64,000 bases of DNA. Origin: Entamoeba invadens IP1. Lineage: Eukaryota > Evosea > Mastigamoebida > Endamoebidae. The notes beneath the pieces are model-generated. The model was not told where the DNA came from, searched no databases, and saw nothing but the letters and a program-made list of their open reading frames with translations. Location: assembly GCF_000330505.1 (NCBI RefSeq), contig NW_004443648.1, positions 1,128,483 to 1,192,482 of the forward strand. The letters are read 5' to 3'. Shown here piece by piece: positions 1-10,905 of this stretch (its first letter is position 1; the number at the start of each line of letters is the position of its first letter). Position numbers and translations under genes: made by a program.

Positions 1-392
1 AAGATTTAATTCAAGTGAATTCCTCATATAGTGTGATGAATTGGGAGTGTGACTCAGAATTGATGGCGAATCAACCACTTGATTGGTTTGATTCATTTAA
101 TAATAATAGCGATGTTATTAAGATCCAGTGTAATACGATGAATCAGACATTTGTAGTTGACGATACTAATATCTGCTTCACAGCGTATTTGAAAGGGAAA
201 GAAGGCACTTCCATACTAAAGTGCTTGACACGAATAGAAGTTGAGAACGTCATCTATGTCCGTACTCCTAAAGAAGACGGCGGATATATCACAATGTCAT
301 ATGAAGAATATAACCTCATGTTGTCCTCAGACAGCCGAATATCAGCGAATATCTGCAAACTGGGGAAGACGAAAGAAATGAAAGGTAATTGA
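1..392 (+). CDS. 3' end of an unrecognised protein (partial)
   Basis: The reading frame is open from the first base of the window to the TGA at 390-392, so this is the C-terminal 130 or so residues of a gene that starts outside. There is no need to start it at the GTG at 15. The sequence is mixed alpha/beta in character, with no signal peptide, membrane segment or cysteine pattern. I recognise no domain. Its composition (balanced charged residues, 40 percent GC) is coding-like compared with the flanking DNA. It converges on the phosphatase gene on the other strand, with only a few bases between the two if the phosphatase tail at 399 is real. Confidence 0.65.
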   Translation, partial: DLIQVNSSYSVMNWECDSELMANQPLDWFDSFNNNSDVIKIQCNTMNQTFVVDDTNICFTAYLKGKEGTSILKCLTRIEVENVIYVRTPKEDGGYITMSYEEYNLMLSSDSRISANICKLGKTKEMKGN

Positions 393-398
393 ATTTTG

Positions 399-492
399 TT
401 ATTTGAGTTGCTGCCGCTTAGCGTACTCCTTCCGCATGTCTGCGAGACTCATCGGAACAGATTCATTCCTCATCCGCTTCTCAATAGCTCGT
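399..492 (-). other. Coding-like tail downstream of the phosphatase, out of frame
   Basis: In the frame that ends with TAA at 399-401, the minus strand reads about 34 codons of a highly charged helical sequence ending in KRQQLK. It is much more GC-rich than local intergenic DNA. It would be the natural continuation of the phosphatase C-terminus if the A6 run at 498-503 had one base fewer. Either the gene has suffered a homopolymer indel or the assembly has. Confidence 0.4.
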
Positions 493-1951
493 TCATCTTT
501 TTTGTGAGTCTTTTAGTCTTGAGACTATAACACGGAAGTCGACGGAGTCATCCCAATGGCTTTAAAATGGTATCACAAAACAAACATCGTGTTGGTTCCT
601 GTGTTGATATTGAAGCAAACAAATTGATGTGTTCATGTTTACTTCTTCCCACTGAAGCGTCGAATGATTTAAACAAGGAGAAAGCTTGTGTGTCATCTTC
701 CTCCTCTTCTAGAGTGTCGTATTTAATTTCAAAGGGGACATTAACTATTCTTTGTGGTTGTATTAGAGTTTGGTCAAAGATCGAGTGGAACTCCTCTTTC
801 ACTTCAAGTTCCATCTCATTGTGTGGACTTCCAGTGCAATTGTAGTCCACTTCTTCAATATCGTTGATAAGAAATGCAGACTTTATTAAGTCCTTTAACC
901 CACTCTCTATATTCCCAAAGATCGATACAAGGGACGAGAATAAAGGATTTGCTAGTACTGGATTTAACTTCATTTTAGTCGTTGTGTTAAAGTTGAAGAT
1001 ATTAAAATCGTCATCGGTGACTAATACACAAGAGCCTTGGTTCTTCTGGAAATAGTCAATTGCACTGAATATAGTCATTGAGAGCGGATATTCCATAGTC
1101 TCATTGCCATACATCCCTAAATCGATTCCACTCTGACAACATTGATGTCCTCGTATCAACATCACAACCTGATTTTTAGTTAAGAACTTATCGATGGCGT
1201 CAAACCCAAAGATGTAAGACGTGCCCCGCTCCGTGTTAGTCAGAAAGTCGATTTTGTCGAAATTATTTTTGAAGGATGGGCGCGAGTTCAAAAAAGCGTC
1301 GGAGATGGGGTCGCTCCATAACAAGTCACAGAACACGCCATCGTTCGGGGGTTCGCGAAAGCGATTGATGGCATCGATTTCACTGATAAGTCCCAAATCG
1401 GGGGAGATCCCGCCATGACATAAAAAGAAGTTCCCCATCTTCCTTCGTAACAAAACACAGAGCGGAAGTGTATTAAAAAGGTCACAGAAGCTTGCGTGGA
1501 CCGTGTTGGTATATTTTGATTTGCATTCTTGAAGAAAGCCCATTGTGGATGACATCATCATACTCTCGTGGTTACCACGTAACATAATTATAGTGGTCGG
1601 TGTGTTGTATTTCATACAGAGAAGTGTTATAAGTAACTCCGTCGACATATCACCCCGATCAACGTAATCACCTAGAAAGATGGTCGTGTACGCCGTCGTT
1701 ATCTTTTCTTTGTTCGACTGTAACTCACCTAAGAAGTCGAGGTATTGCCCATGAAAATCACCAAAGATCAATGCGTCGTCGGATACTTCTATCATGTTCT
1801 TCTCACTCCGGAAAAGCGTTTTACACTTTTCAAGTAACAGAAATAATGTTGGACGAGATACCACACCGCCTTGTAAAAAGTGAAAGACTAGCTTTTCAAT
1901 GTCATATTTGTTTGTTGTCGTGTTGAAGGGAATATCAATTTCAAACTGCAT
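493..1951 (-). CDS. PPP-family Ser/Thr protein phosphatase
   Basis: Metal-dependent Ser/Thr phosphatase of the PP1/PP2A/PP2B superfamily. The signature blocks are in order: GDFHGQ near residue 64, GDYVDRG near 94, RGNHE near 125 and HGGISP near 179, then LLWSDP and the RGHQ segment. All the metal-binding Asp, His and Asn residues are visible. ATG is at 1949-1951. The uninterrupted frame ends at 548, but a consensus donor (GTTTGT, 585-580) and a TTATAG acceptor (525) define a 61-nt intron in the right phase, giving exons 1951-586 and 524-493 and 465 aa. A coding-like tail in another frame continues to 399 (see findings). The C-terminal extension beyond the catalytic core resembles no regulatory tail I know. 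The catalytic identity is secure and the subfamily is open. Confidence 0.88.
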
Positions 1952-2359
1952 ATGTAATTAGTTGTTTTCAGGTTATAAAAAATAGTAATGAATTGTGTAT
2001 AAACTTCACATAAACAATCTGTTAATAATAATTTATAACTAATTTATAGTTTAATCTATTATATTATAAAATATTATTTTAATTCTTTATAATGTTTTTA
2101 AATAAATTTTTTAAAATAGAATAGTTTTTTTTATTACAACACAATTAATTATATAAAAATCATTTAAAACTAAAAAGTTTTATTATAAAACAAATTACAA
2201 AATTATAATATATATTATAATATATAATTATTATTATTATATATCATAATAAATTTAATGAACAAAAAAGTCATCACAAATAATAAACTGGTGGAGACAA
2301 AAATCAACATTTTTCCAATACCAGAAGAATAGTAAAATAACAAGTAAACAAAAACTATA
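1952..2359. other. AT-rich intergenic region
   Basis: About 400 bases between the phosphatase start and the 3' end of the next minus-strand gene. It is almost pure A/T with poly-T and TATA-like runs. A TATAAAAAAT tract about 20 nt upstream of the phosphatase ATG may be its promoter. I see no further gene. Confidence 0.6.
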
Positions 2360-3151
2360 TTAATAATAAAATCCGTAAGTTGGTTGCTGTACAATGAACC
2401 CGTCGACTGGGGCAAAATCGAGAGGGAATGATGCAAAGACCTCTTGTGGGTTAGTAAAGGCGAGTTCTTCCACAATTTCTGGTGATGTTTGTACATCGTT
2501 TTGTGTGTTTTCGGACTTCACCGTTGTGTTAATGTTGTTTAACGAGGTTGAGAGGTTTTGTCCCTTTTCGAGTAAGTCGAGGAAGAAAGGATAGTAAGCT
2601 GGGACGACCAGACTCTTCTCCTTTTTATTGAAAAGTGAGCACAAGTGTTTATGAGCGGCTGTACCGATCTCATCGATTTGACTCTTCTCGAAGAGTAAGT
2701 TCTTGCTTGGGAAAGTGATAGAAGTCACCTTTTCGAGTTGGACTGTCTTCTTAGCCAATTTAGTCTTTCTTTTATTTACCAAGACACCGCTTTGTTCACA
2801 GTACTGCAACATCCAAGAGAATGAAAGAGCTGTTCTGTTTAAGTCTTTTCTTCTCTTGACTATCTTTAAAGTCCCTTTCGACATTTTTGGGTCGAATTCC
2901 ATTTCATATTGCTTTTGGCAGAAGTCATCAATCGCAGTGCCAAAGTTAAGTGGGACACCATCTTTGAATACCTCAAGGATCGTAAGGTACTGGAACGTCT
3001 TCTCAGCCATTCGCTCGGGGCGCTTCAGTTCAAAGGAATATCCAAAAGAGCTGAGAACTACAAAGACCATCCCTTGTTGGATTGCTTCAAAGCTCTTAGA
3101 CTCGCGTTTCATCTCGGTCATGGTGGGTCGAGTTATGTCGTTAGCGTACAT
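2360..3151 (-). CDS. Hypothetical protein, 263 aa
   Basis: Open frame from the ATG at 3149-3151 to the TAA at 2360. The frame continues 13 codons upstream without an ATG, so 3151 is the first usable start. The protein is basic in its middle third (runs of Lys/Arg around residues 100-150), with a Ser/Thr/Asn-rich acidic linker near 205-235 and a short aromatic C-terminus ending in YGFYY. There is no signal peptide or membrane span. I do not recognise a domain. The basic core and low-complexity tail would suit a nucleic-acid-binding protein, but that is only a guess. Codon composition is clearly coding compared with the flanks. Confidence 0.6.
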   Translation of the reverse strand: MYANDITRPTMTEMKRESKSFEAIQQGMVFVVLSSFGYSFELKRPERMAEKTFQYLTILEVFKDGVPLNFGTAIDDFCQKQYEMEFDPKMSKGTLKIVKRRKDLNRTALSFSWMLQYCEQSGVLVNKRKTKLAKKTVQLEKVTSITFPSKNLLFEKSQIDEIGTAAHKHLCSLFNKKEKSLVVPAYYPFFLDLLEKGQNLSTSLNNINTTVKSENTQNDVQTSPEIVEELAFTNPQEVFASFPLDFAPVDGFIVQQPTYGFYY

Positions 3152-4971
3152 TGAATTTGAAATTATAGAGCAACCCTCCCTTTTATTCACAATTTTTCTT
3201 TACCTTGAAAATTTTTCAAAATCAGTCTTTTGGTTCTATTTAAGCAGCAAATAATACGGCGCGATGACTTCCGAAGTCTTCCATCGAATTTTTAGACCAT
3301 GCCGATGTGGCACTTTTTCCCTTTTTGTCCCGCTTTCTACCTTTTTTTAAACGGAATTTTCAAAGTTTTACTGGGGTTTCTTGTCTTTTTTACAACTTGA
3401 TTTAAGCACTGGCGAATGCTGTCGTACCACGGTTTGCTATTACTATTATGTATTTAAAATTTTACTATACTTTTTTGAAAATAATTTCTGCTTTGAAAAA
3501 AGTGGTAAAATGAGTTGTTTTCTGCCGGACATTTCAAGTTCGGCTCTGCCGTCTTGTATGTGCGTTAAAAATACTTTTTTTGTCGATGAAAAAATGGAGA
3601 TGGCCGGTATAGTTTGTTTTAATACTTTAAATTACAATATTTAATAGAAAAGAGTAAAGCTAAAATGATATTTTAGGCACAAGAACTAAATATTATTTCA
3701 CGCCGAATTTTGAGGCTTATAAATAGACCAATACTTTTTACTTTTTTCACGCCGTATTTTTTGCTGCAAAAATAGAAATAATGACTCGCAAATTGAGAAA
3801 TTTGTTGGTTCCCATTTGTTTGGACTATGTTTCCGTATTGAATGTGGGAAAAGAAAAAAAGTAAAAAGTTGGGCTTATATTAGGATAAAAAAGTCGAATA
3901 TTTCAGGACTTTCGGAGTTTAAATAATAACAAATTTCCTTCCTCAATAATTCTGGCAAAACGGAAGCAAATTGAAAATAAACAATTATTAATAATAAAAC
4001 AAATTATTGTTAATAGTTTTTAATGATCAACAACGTTTTTGGAGGGGAATTGATAAAATAATTCTTAGAAAAAGGGTTTGCAAACCCAAAAATTTCGGGT
4101 AACAAAACCAACAAAGTTTTATTTTGGCGTTTTTAATCGGATGTAGAACATTCTTAAAAAACAAATTTATGTTTGGCTTTCGAACTATACATCTTAATTG
4201 TTTATTAAAATAAATGGATTGTAAATATAATTGTATTTACCATTAGTTAATTAACCAGTTTTTTTACAATAAAAATTTTAAATACACAAAACAATTGTTA
4301 TTCGAATAATATATGATATAATTCAAATATATTATATATAATTTACTAAAATATATTAATTTATTAATTAATAACACAACAAATCATAATTGTTTTATTT
4401 AATTTTCTTTCAATTTCAAAAATGAAATTCTTTGAATTGAAGCATTATTCGTATGATGGTTACAAATTAATTAAATGTTATTGATATTTTGGTAATAAAT
4501 AATTGTGAATGCCGAGTATATTTAACCTTCCATTTTTTGAGATAGTTAAAAATAGATTGATTATCGTGTTATTGCCTTTTTTCAATTGATACATAATTAT
4601 TAGTAAGATAATAACAATTGAACTATTAATTAATAGATTAATAATTTTTAATATGTTTTATTGAAATCCAATTTTTTTTATAAAAAAAATGAAATATAAA
4701 TTATACTTAATAGAAATAAAATACAATTAATTTCTAATAATAAATTTTTTTTCAATAGTCGGGGTTTTTTGTTTTTTTGCATACAAATATAGTAGTACTT
4801 GTGTCTAGTTCAATACCATAATATATTATATACTAATATTAATAATTACCAATAAATGATTAAATGTGTTAAAAAAAGCTATAATTGCGGAACAGATAAT
4901 ATTGAAACAAGCTTTTCTTATAATTCAAACAGATTTCTAATAGTTATGGGTACTGAAAATGATAATACCCA
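3152..4971. other. Long intergenic region without a recognisable gene
   Basis: About 1.8 kb. The part nearest the previous gene (3240-3600) is less AT-rich and holds only short hydrophobic frames. The rest is AT-rich with many homopolymer runs. I see no tRNA, terminal inverted repeat or conserved reading frame. The last 100 bases before 4972 should contain the TMK promoter, but no GAACT element is evident there. Confidence 0.5.
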
Positions 4972-7900
4972 ATGTTCTTACACAAAATAGGGTGGAACAT
5001 AATAGTGACAATTACGTTTATTACTCCATTGATCGTCCAAGCGACAACCAACTGTTTTTTAAAAGGCGAAGATTGTTCCTTGGGTATACAAATCAATGGT
5101 TTGCCATTTTTAGTATTATTAATTTAACATGACAAACAGGGAACACTCCATGTGACGGACTTTTGATAACAGGAAAGATCATTTTACGTTCATCGTGTTT
5201 TCCAGAATATGTTCCAAACGTTTTTGTGAGTGGAATTTCCAATTTGACACTTGAAGATAACGTTTTTGAGAACTTCGGCTCTTTGACATTTGATTTTAAT
5301 AGTGACACCACCATCGACGGATTTACTGATTTGACAAAGATGACACGTGTGGTCACACAAAGTGGGTCTTCACTCTATTTTTCAGAGTTGATATTTCAAG
5401 GCAAAGAATTGCTCACACTTTCTAAGAACGTTCATTTCACTGCCAAAAGTTTGAGTCTTAAAAATGTCTTCATCAAATTTGGGAGTAATGTTACATTAAC
5501 AATTGATAAAGGTATTGATGGTGACAATTCACGAATGAGTCTTGGAGAGAATTCCACTATTCGAAGTGCATCAACTCAACTTTATCATGGAGGTCTATCT
5601 CTTGGTATTAATAACACGTTTATTACAAACTCACTCGAACTGTTTGATCAAAGCGATTTTGTGGTGAGCGAAAATAGCAAAATTTGTGTTGGCCAAACGA
5701 CGGTTCTATCAAGTGGAAGTTCTTTGATATTCAATAAAAACATTTCTACAATATTTGAAGATGTTTTTGTTTCACATAAAAGTACTCTTCAATTTGGAGA
5801 CGATAATTCTTTGACATCAAAGGGGAGGATTAAAGTTAGTACATATTCTCAATGTGTAGTTCGATGTAACACAACCGTTTTAATTGCCAGAAATTTGTTT
5901 TTGAATAGCTTCAGCACGTTGACAACAAATAGGAATGTACAAATACAGACGAATGAATACATCAGTGTTGTTGATGATTCAAACGCCACATTTGGAGATG
6001 AAAATACAATTGAAATAGGCGACTACTTGTATGTGAGTAACCACAGCTTAGTAGATGTAAATACTAAGAACAAAATTTCTATTCAAACGTTCTATATGGT
6101 GAACCAATACTCTAACGTATCTTTTGGAGAAGATACATATCTCCACGCTGAGAATTTTGACTTTTCAAATTCGCACTTGAATTTCGAAAATGCGTTTAAT
6201 GGGTCTGCAAACACCATTTGTAACATACAAAATTGTAATTTGAGTTTCAAAGATAATGCACAGATACTTGTAGAAGGAAATACAAAACAAGTTTGCAAAC
6301 GTGGAGATAAAGAGTGTCACATCCTTTCTATTGATAGCCAGTCCATTTTCACTATTAACAAAACAATCAAATGTTATCCAGTTTTCATCTTGTTGAATGG
6401 TCAATTCAATGTTGGAGATGGTGTCACCATCAACAGTGTTTCCAATGAAAGTTTCGACTTTATAGCAACTCGTGACGTTCACTCTGATATTCAATTTGGA
6501 AATTTCACAACAGTGAGTGAAGGGAAAGTTCTCCGGTACCAAGATAGTAATACAGAAGAGGTGTATTGTTACATGAATGGTACTTCATGGAGAGAGTCTA
6601 ATCGAGACAACACTTTAGAAATAGACGTTGTGAACACATTCTCCTTTGTCCATCAACATTGTCCTTGTTATGGTGAACACTGTCATATAATTAATTTGAT
6701 GAACGACATTTATATCAGTGACCATTCAATACACTCGACATTTGAAAATAAAGCGACTTTGCACTTTGAAATTGAAACAGAGAAAATACAGAAGGTCGTT
6801 GCAGAGAGTATTGCAGCAGAGTTGTTTACTACCGTTTGGGTGTCATTCCCTGAATACTCAATATTTTCTTTTAATATGAACAAAACGATTCAAATTGATG
6901 ACTACACCATTCAAAGTCCGAAAAAAGAGTTAAAAAGAGAAGCAAAACAGACCAAATTAACTTTTTCAAATATCGACTTGGCGTTTTCAACTACAAAAGA
7001 CTTGTTTTTATCAACAAAATTACCAACACAATCACAATTGAGTGAATCTGGAAATACAGTTGTTTTAGCATCGTCATTTTATGTGACTGTTGGTGACATA
7101 ACATGTCAAGCCGCAATTGTGGATAACAATATCACCAAGTGTTTAATTCAATCGCCACAGACATGTCCACCCAACCATTTTTACAATGATATTACACAGA
7201 GGTGTGACGTGTGTTCAAACAACTGCAAACAGTGTTTGAATCAAGAAGAATGTCATTCATGTGAAGACAATTTTGTACTTCAAAACAAGTTTTGTGTTCA
7301 CAACGAGAAGTGTTTGTTAACGTCTGCCTCTCGATGTTGGAAATGTTCCGAAGGTAATGTGAACACCAACTGTGATAATTGTGATTTAAATTGTTTTTTA
7401 TGTGAAGAGGAGTGTCAGATATGTGCAAATGGATATATCAAGAATGGGAGTAAATGTGTTATAATTGATCATTCCATTTCAGTGTCACAAAGTGGGAGTA
7501 TTTCTTGTGTGAATGGATTTTTTAACACTGAAGGGATATGTCAGTCGTGTAGCATATATGGGGAAGCTTGTTTAGAGTGTCAAATAAGTGGGTGTGAATT
7601 GTGTGATACTGGATATGTCATATCAAATGGAAGATGCGTTCTCTCACATTGTCTAACTTTTGTTATTAATTTAAATACCACTGAAAATCGTATATGTCAA
7701 ATTTGTGAACCACATTACACATTAAATATTAACGGAAAGTGTGAACCACATATCGAAAATTGTGAGATAACAAATGAAGGAAATTGTGTTGTATGTAGTT
7801 ACCCTTTTGTTAATAATAACGGCACTTGTGTTTCACGTATTGATAATTGTGAGCAATACTCAAACGGATTTTGTGTTCGGTGCATCGCACGATACTATAT

Positions 7901-9782
7901 TAATGACCTTTTTACGTGTTCTCAATGTCTTCCTCAGTGTAATTTGTGTTCCAACAAACGTAGTTGTGATCTTTGTGAATCAAACTATTTACTGTATGAC
8001 GGACAATGTAAAGATTCAAAACTAATTGGGTGTTCCGTCCAACTCAATTCAAAGTGTGTTCAATGTGAAGATGGGTATTTTAAAGACAAAGATACGTGCA
8101 TGGAATGCAGTTTAAATTGTCAAACTTGTTTGAATAATAACACATGTATTTTGTGTGACTCCGACTTTGTGTTAACTGATTCCAACACATGTCGCTCGAA
8201 AATTGAGTCTAACTGTGATGAAATAATAAATTCCCAATGTTTAACATGTGCTTCTGGTTTCTATTTAGAACAAAAAGAGTGTAAACAATGTGGTCCAGGA
8301 TGTTCCATCTGTAACTCATTTAATCAGTGCCAAGCGTGTTTGTCCACTTTTGTGTATTCAAATGGAAAATGTGACTCTTTGAATCTTATCAACAATTGCA
8401 TTTCAATTGAAAACAGTGAGTGTGTCTCCTGTTCATTTTTGTATAAAGCAAATAAGACATATTGTTCACAACAATTGACGCTCACTGAATTTGTTCTGAT
8501 TTTAGTTGTCTGTCTACTCTTTGTAGTTCTTATCATTATGACTATTCTATTTGTCATTGTGTACTTCACGCGACCACGGCAGAGGTCTCTTAAAAATTAT
8601 ATTTTTGATATGAAAACCACCACTCTAAATTTCTCGACTCGAATAAACAGCAAAATTGTCTTAAACAAAAGTGTCATTGAATTGGGCAAATTAACGGACT
8701 TGGAAGCGACATTGGAGTCTGTCCTTTGTGTTGGGAACACATACCCAACACCACAGCTTGTGAGTTTGGAGTTGAGCGAATACGAAACTCGGTTTTCTCT
8801 ACGCGTGACACCTTCTTGTGCAATACTGAAAAAAGGTGAGGCATGTGAATTTCACATAGAAGTGTTTCCACTGACTGAGTGCACGTACTCGGGTGTAATC
8901 AGTGTCGTCGACAAAGACATTGAAACGAACCAAATTGATAAAGGCGATTTCTTTGTTTTCTTTGAAGAGAGCGACTTTATCCATATCAATCCACTTGAAA
9001 TACAAAAACAGTGTTTAATAGGTGAGGGGGTATACGGTGATGTTTTCAGAGCGTTTTACAAAGGCAGTGAAGTTGCACTGAAAAGGATGAAGAACTTAAA
9101 GAACGAAAATTACTATGAAGAGTTTGGTCGTCAAGTGCGAATCATCAATCAAATGAAGAGTCCATATGTCATTGGGTTCTATGGAATTGTAGTTGGTGAG
9201 ACTTATAGTGTAGTGAGTGAGTATTCGGTATATGGAAGTGTGTACGACGCTATTAAGAAAGGCGATATCTTGAGAGAGAAATTGAAAACAAAAATCCTTA
9301 TTGACAGTGGTTATGCTCTCATGTATTTACACAACCACAATATTATTCACGGCGACTTTAAAACTTCAAATATTTTGATTATGAATAAAACACTGAACGG
9401 AAAGGTTAACGCGAAAATCTGTGATTTTGTGAATTCAATTTATTTGAAGGAAGAAAACAACCAAAGCTATAAACAGTCTAGTATTATTGGTAACTCGGCG
9501 TATTGTGCTCCTGAAATATACGAGAAGAAAAGTCCTAGTAAAAAGTCTGATGTTTTTGCGTATGGAATGGTACTCTATGAAACTTTTTCATGGAAACTTT
9601 TATATCAACAATTTGAGCATGTTATGGATATTCAGAAATATGTTTGTGAAGGGAAGAGACTTGAAATTATTGATGAGATCAACAGGGACCAATATGAATT
9701 AATCACGAAGTGTTGGGGACAAAACCCGGAAGAGAGAATTGATATAGAAAAGGCAGTGCAGAATTTAAAAGACTTGAATTGA
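4972..9782 (+). CDS. Cys-rich transmembrane receptor kinase (TMK) with a degenerate kinase domain
   Basis: I reconstruct two exons, 4972-5098 and 5140-9782, joined in phase across a 41-nt intron (donor GTTTGC, acceptor ACAG), giving 1589 aa. Exon 1 supplies an ATG and a signal peptide (hydrophobic to about residue 24). Residues about 50-600 are repetitive Asn/Ser/Thr-rich beta segments like a parallel beta-helix. About 720-1155 is a long array of CxxC repeats like furin/EGF modules. A single membrane span lies near 1160-1186, followed by an Ig/MSP-like juxtamembrane region and a TKL-type kinase domain from about 1330. The glycine loop (GEGVYG) and the VALK lysine are present. The C-helix Glu is replaced by Gln, HRD is HGD (near 1446) and DFG is DFV (near 1471). 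Entamoeba TMKs are surface receptors. This one is probably weakly active or a pseudokinase. Confidence 0.85.
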
Positions 9783-9994
9783 ATTGTTTTTATATGTTTC
9801 ATTTGATTTTATTATAGAACGTTGAAGCAAAACTCTTTAAGTAATTATTATTAATATAGTATAGTTCTTTTATAAATATAGAAATAGAATCTACTTTGTG
9901 TATGAAATAACCAATGTAAACAGTTTAAAGAATTCAATAAAATTATAACATGAATTAATTGGGTACAATTAATAACACACATCAAAGATTGATG

Positions 9995-10002
9995 TATAAA
10001 AA
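9995..10002 (+). promoter_or_regulatory. TATA-like element before EF-hand gene 1
   Basis: TATAAAAA lies 38 nt upstream of the EF-hand ATG at 10040, at the spacing of the TATA-like element in Entamoeba core promoters. The assignment is by position only. Confidence 0.35.
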
Positions 10003-10039
10003 GTAACTTTATTTCTTAAAAAACCAGAATATATCTAAC

Positions 10040-10528
10040 ATGAGTAAAGAAGATGCTGATAAGATCTTTAATGAAATGGATATTGACAAGAATGGTACTA
10101 TTGACGAAAATGAGTTTGTCTTGGGTTTGAAGAAGATCATGGGAGAAGAAAATTTCATGGAAGATGATATGAAGGCGGTTTTTATTATGTGTGACAAATG
10201 TTCGTTTTTTCACAAAAGAGACAACAAACTCGACAAAGAAGAGTTCGCTCGAGTGGTCAAAGCTATTCCACAACTCCCCACAAACTTCGATAGCTTAAAT
10301 TTTGTTCAACAAGATGTCGCCAAAAAGCAAAGAGTTGGCACTTTTATGTTTAATATAATTGATGAAGACAGTAGCAATACTATTACGTTGAAAGAACTTG
10401 AAAAGTTTATAACTGCCATCGGAAAGAAAAAAGAAGATGCAACAAAAGTAATGAATTTGGTTGACAAGGATAAGAGCAAAACGATAACACTTGATGAATT
10501 TTTAGAGTGGTATTGTGACGACTGTTGA
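10040..10528 (+). CDS. EF-hand calcium-binding protein (copy 1)
   Basis: A 162-aa protein with four EF-hand-like segments. Loop 1 (DIDKNGTIDENE, near residue 14) is canonical. The second, near residue 50, is degenerate and contains a Cys-x2-Cys and a His. Loop 3 (DEDSSNTITLKE) and loop 4 (DKDKSKTITLDE) are usable 12-residue loops. There is no signal peptide. The closest relative in the window is the gene at 13371, which has the same length and the same segment order. They are clearly tandem duplicates separated by a transposon. Entamoeba carries many such small calcium-binding proteins, some in granules. I cannot say which named family this belongs to. Confidence 0.85.
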   Translation: MSKEDADKIFNEMDIDKNGTIDENEFVLGLKKIMGEENFMEDDMKAVFIMCDKCSFFHKRDNKLDKEEFARVVKAIPQLPTNFDSLNFVQQDVAKKQRVGTFMFNIIDEDSSNTITLKELEKFITAIGKKKEDATKVMNLVDKDKSKTITLDEFLEWYCDDC

Positions 10529-10605
10529 TTTTAATAGTTACTATTATAAATTATATTATAATAGATTTCCATCCATTCTTTTGGTTGTTAGATGATAGTA
10601 AACTA

Positions 10606-10633
10606 CAGATGGAGGATAAAGTCAGTGACAAAG
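10606..10633 (+). repeat. Left terminal inverted repeat of the DDE_1 transposon
   Basis: It begins CAGATGGAGG and continues GATAAAGTCAGTGAC. It pairs with the right end, which has a roughly 14-bp insertion between the outer CAGAT block and the inner GGATAAAGTC block. Confidence 0.7.
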
Positions 10634-10905
10634 TATAAATAACCCATTTTTTCGAGGATATTTCCAGTTAAATGTTTTTTCTCTATTGGTATGGGTTATT
10701 AATCCCAATAAATGGATGGTAAAGGTAAAGTAAGTGACGACACACTTTTGCTATTTTTTCGTTGTTTTCCAAAGAATTGAGGCAAAAAAAGACCAAGAAT
10801 TTTAATAACACAAAAAATGCAAAAGTGTATTCAAATTTTTCAGAAAAAACAATCTTAATAAAAAAGAACTTAAAAAAAGGAAAACCAAGATTCAATAATA
10901 GAGAC

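Noticed and set aside
2703..3254. Plus-strand frames of up to 183 codons opposite the 263-aa hypothetical protein
   Set aside because: The minus-strand frame has the better start and composition. The plus translation is rich in Phe and Ser, as expected for antisense of Lys-rich DNA.
10564..10725. Inverted CCATCCATT/AATGGATGG and AACCCAT/ATGGGTT pairs near the left transposon end
   Set aside because: One arm lies outside and the other inside the element, whose TA-flanked end at 10606 is better supported. Treated as chance or subterminal sequence.
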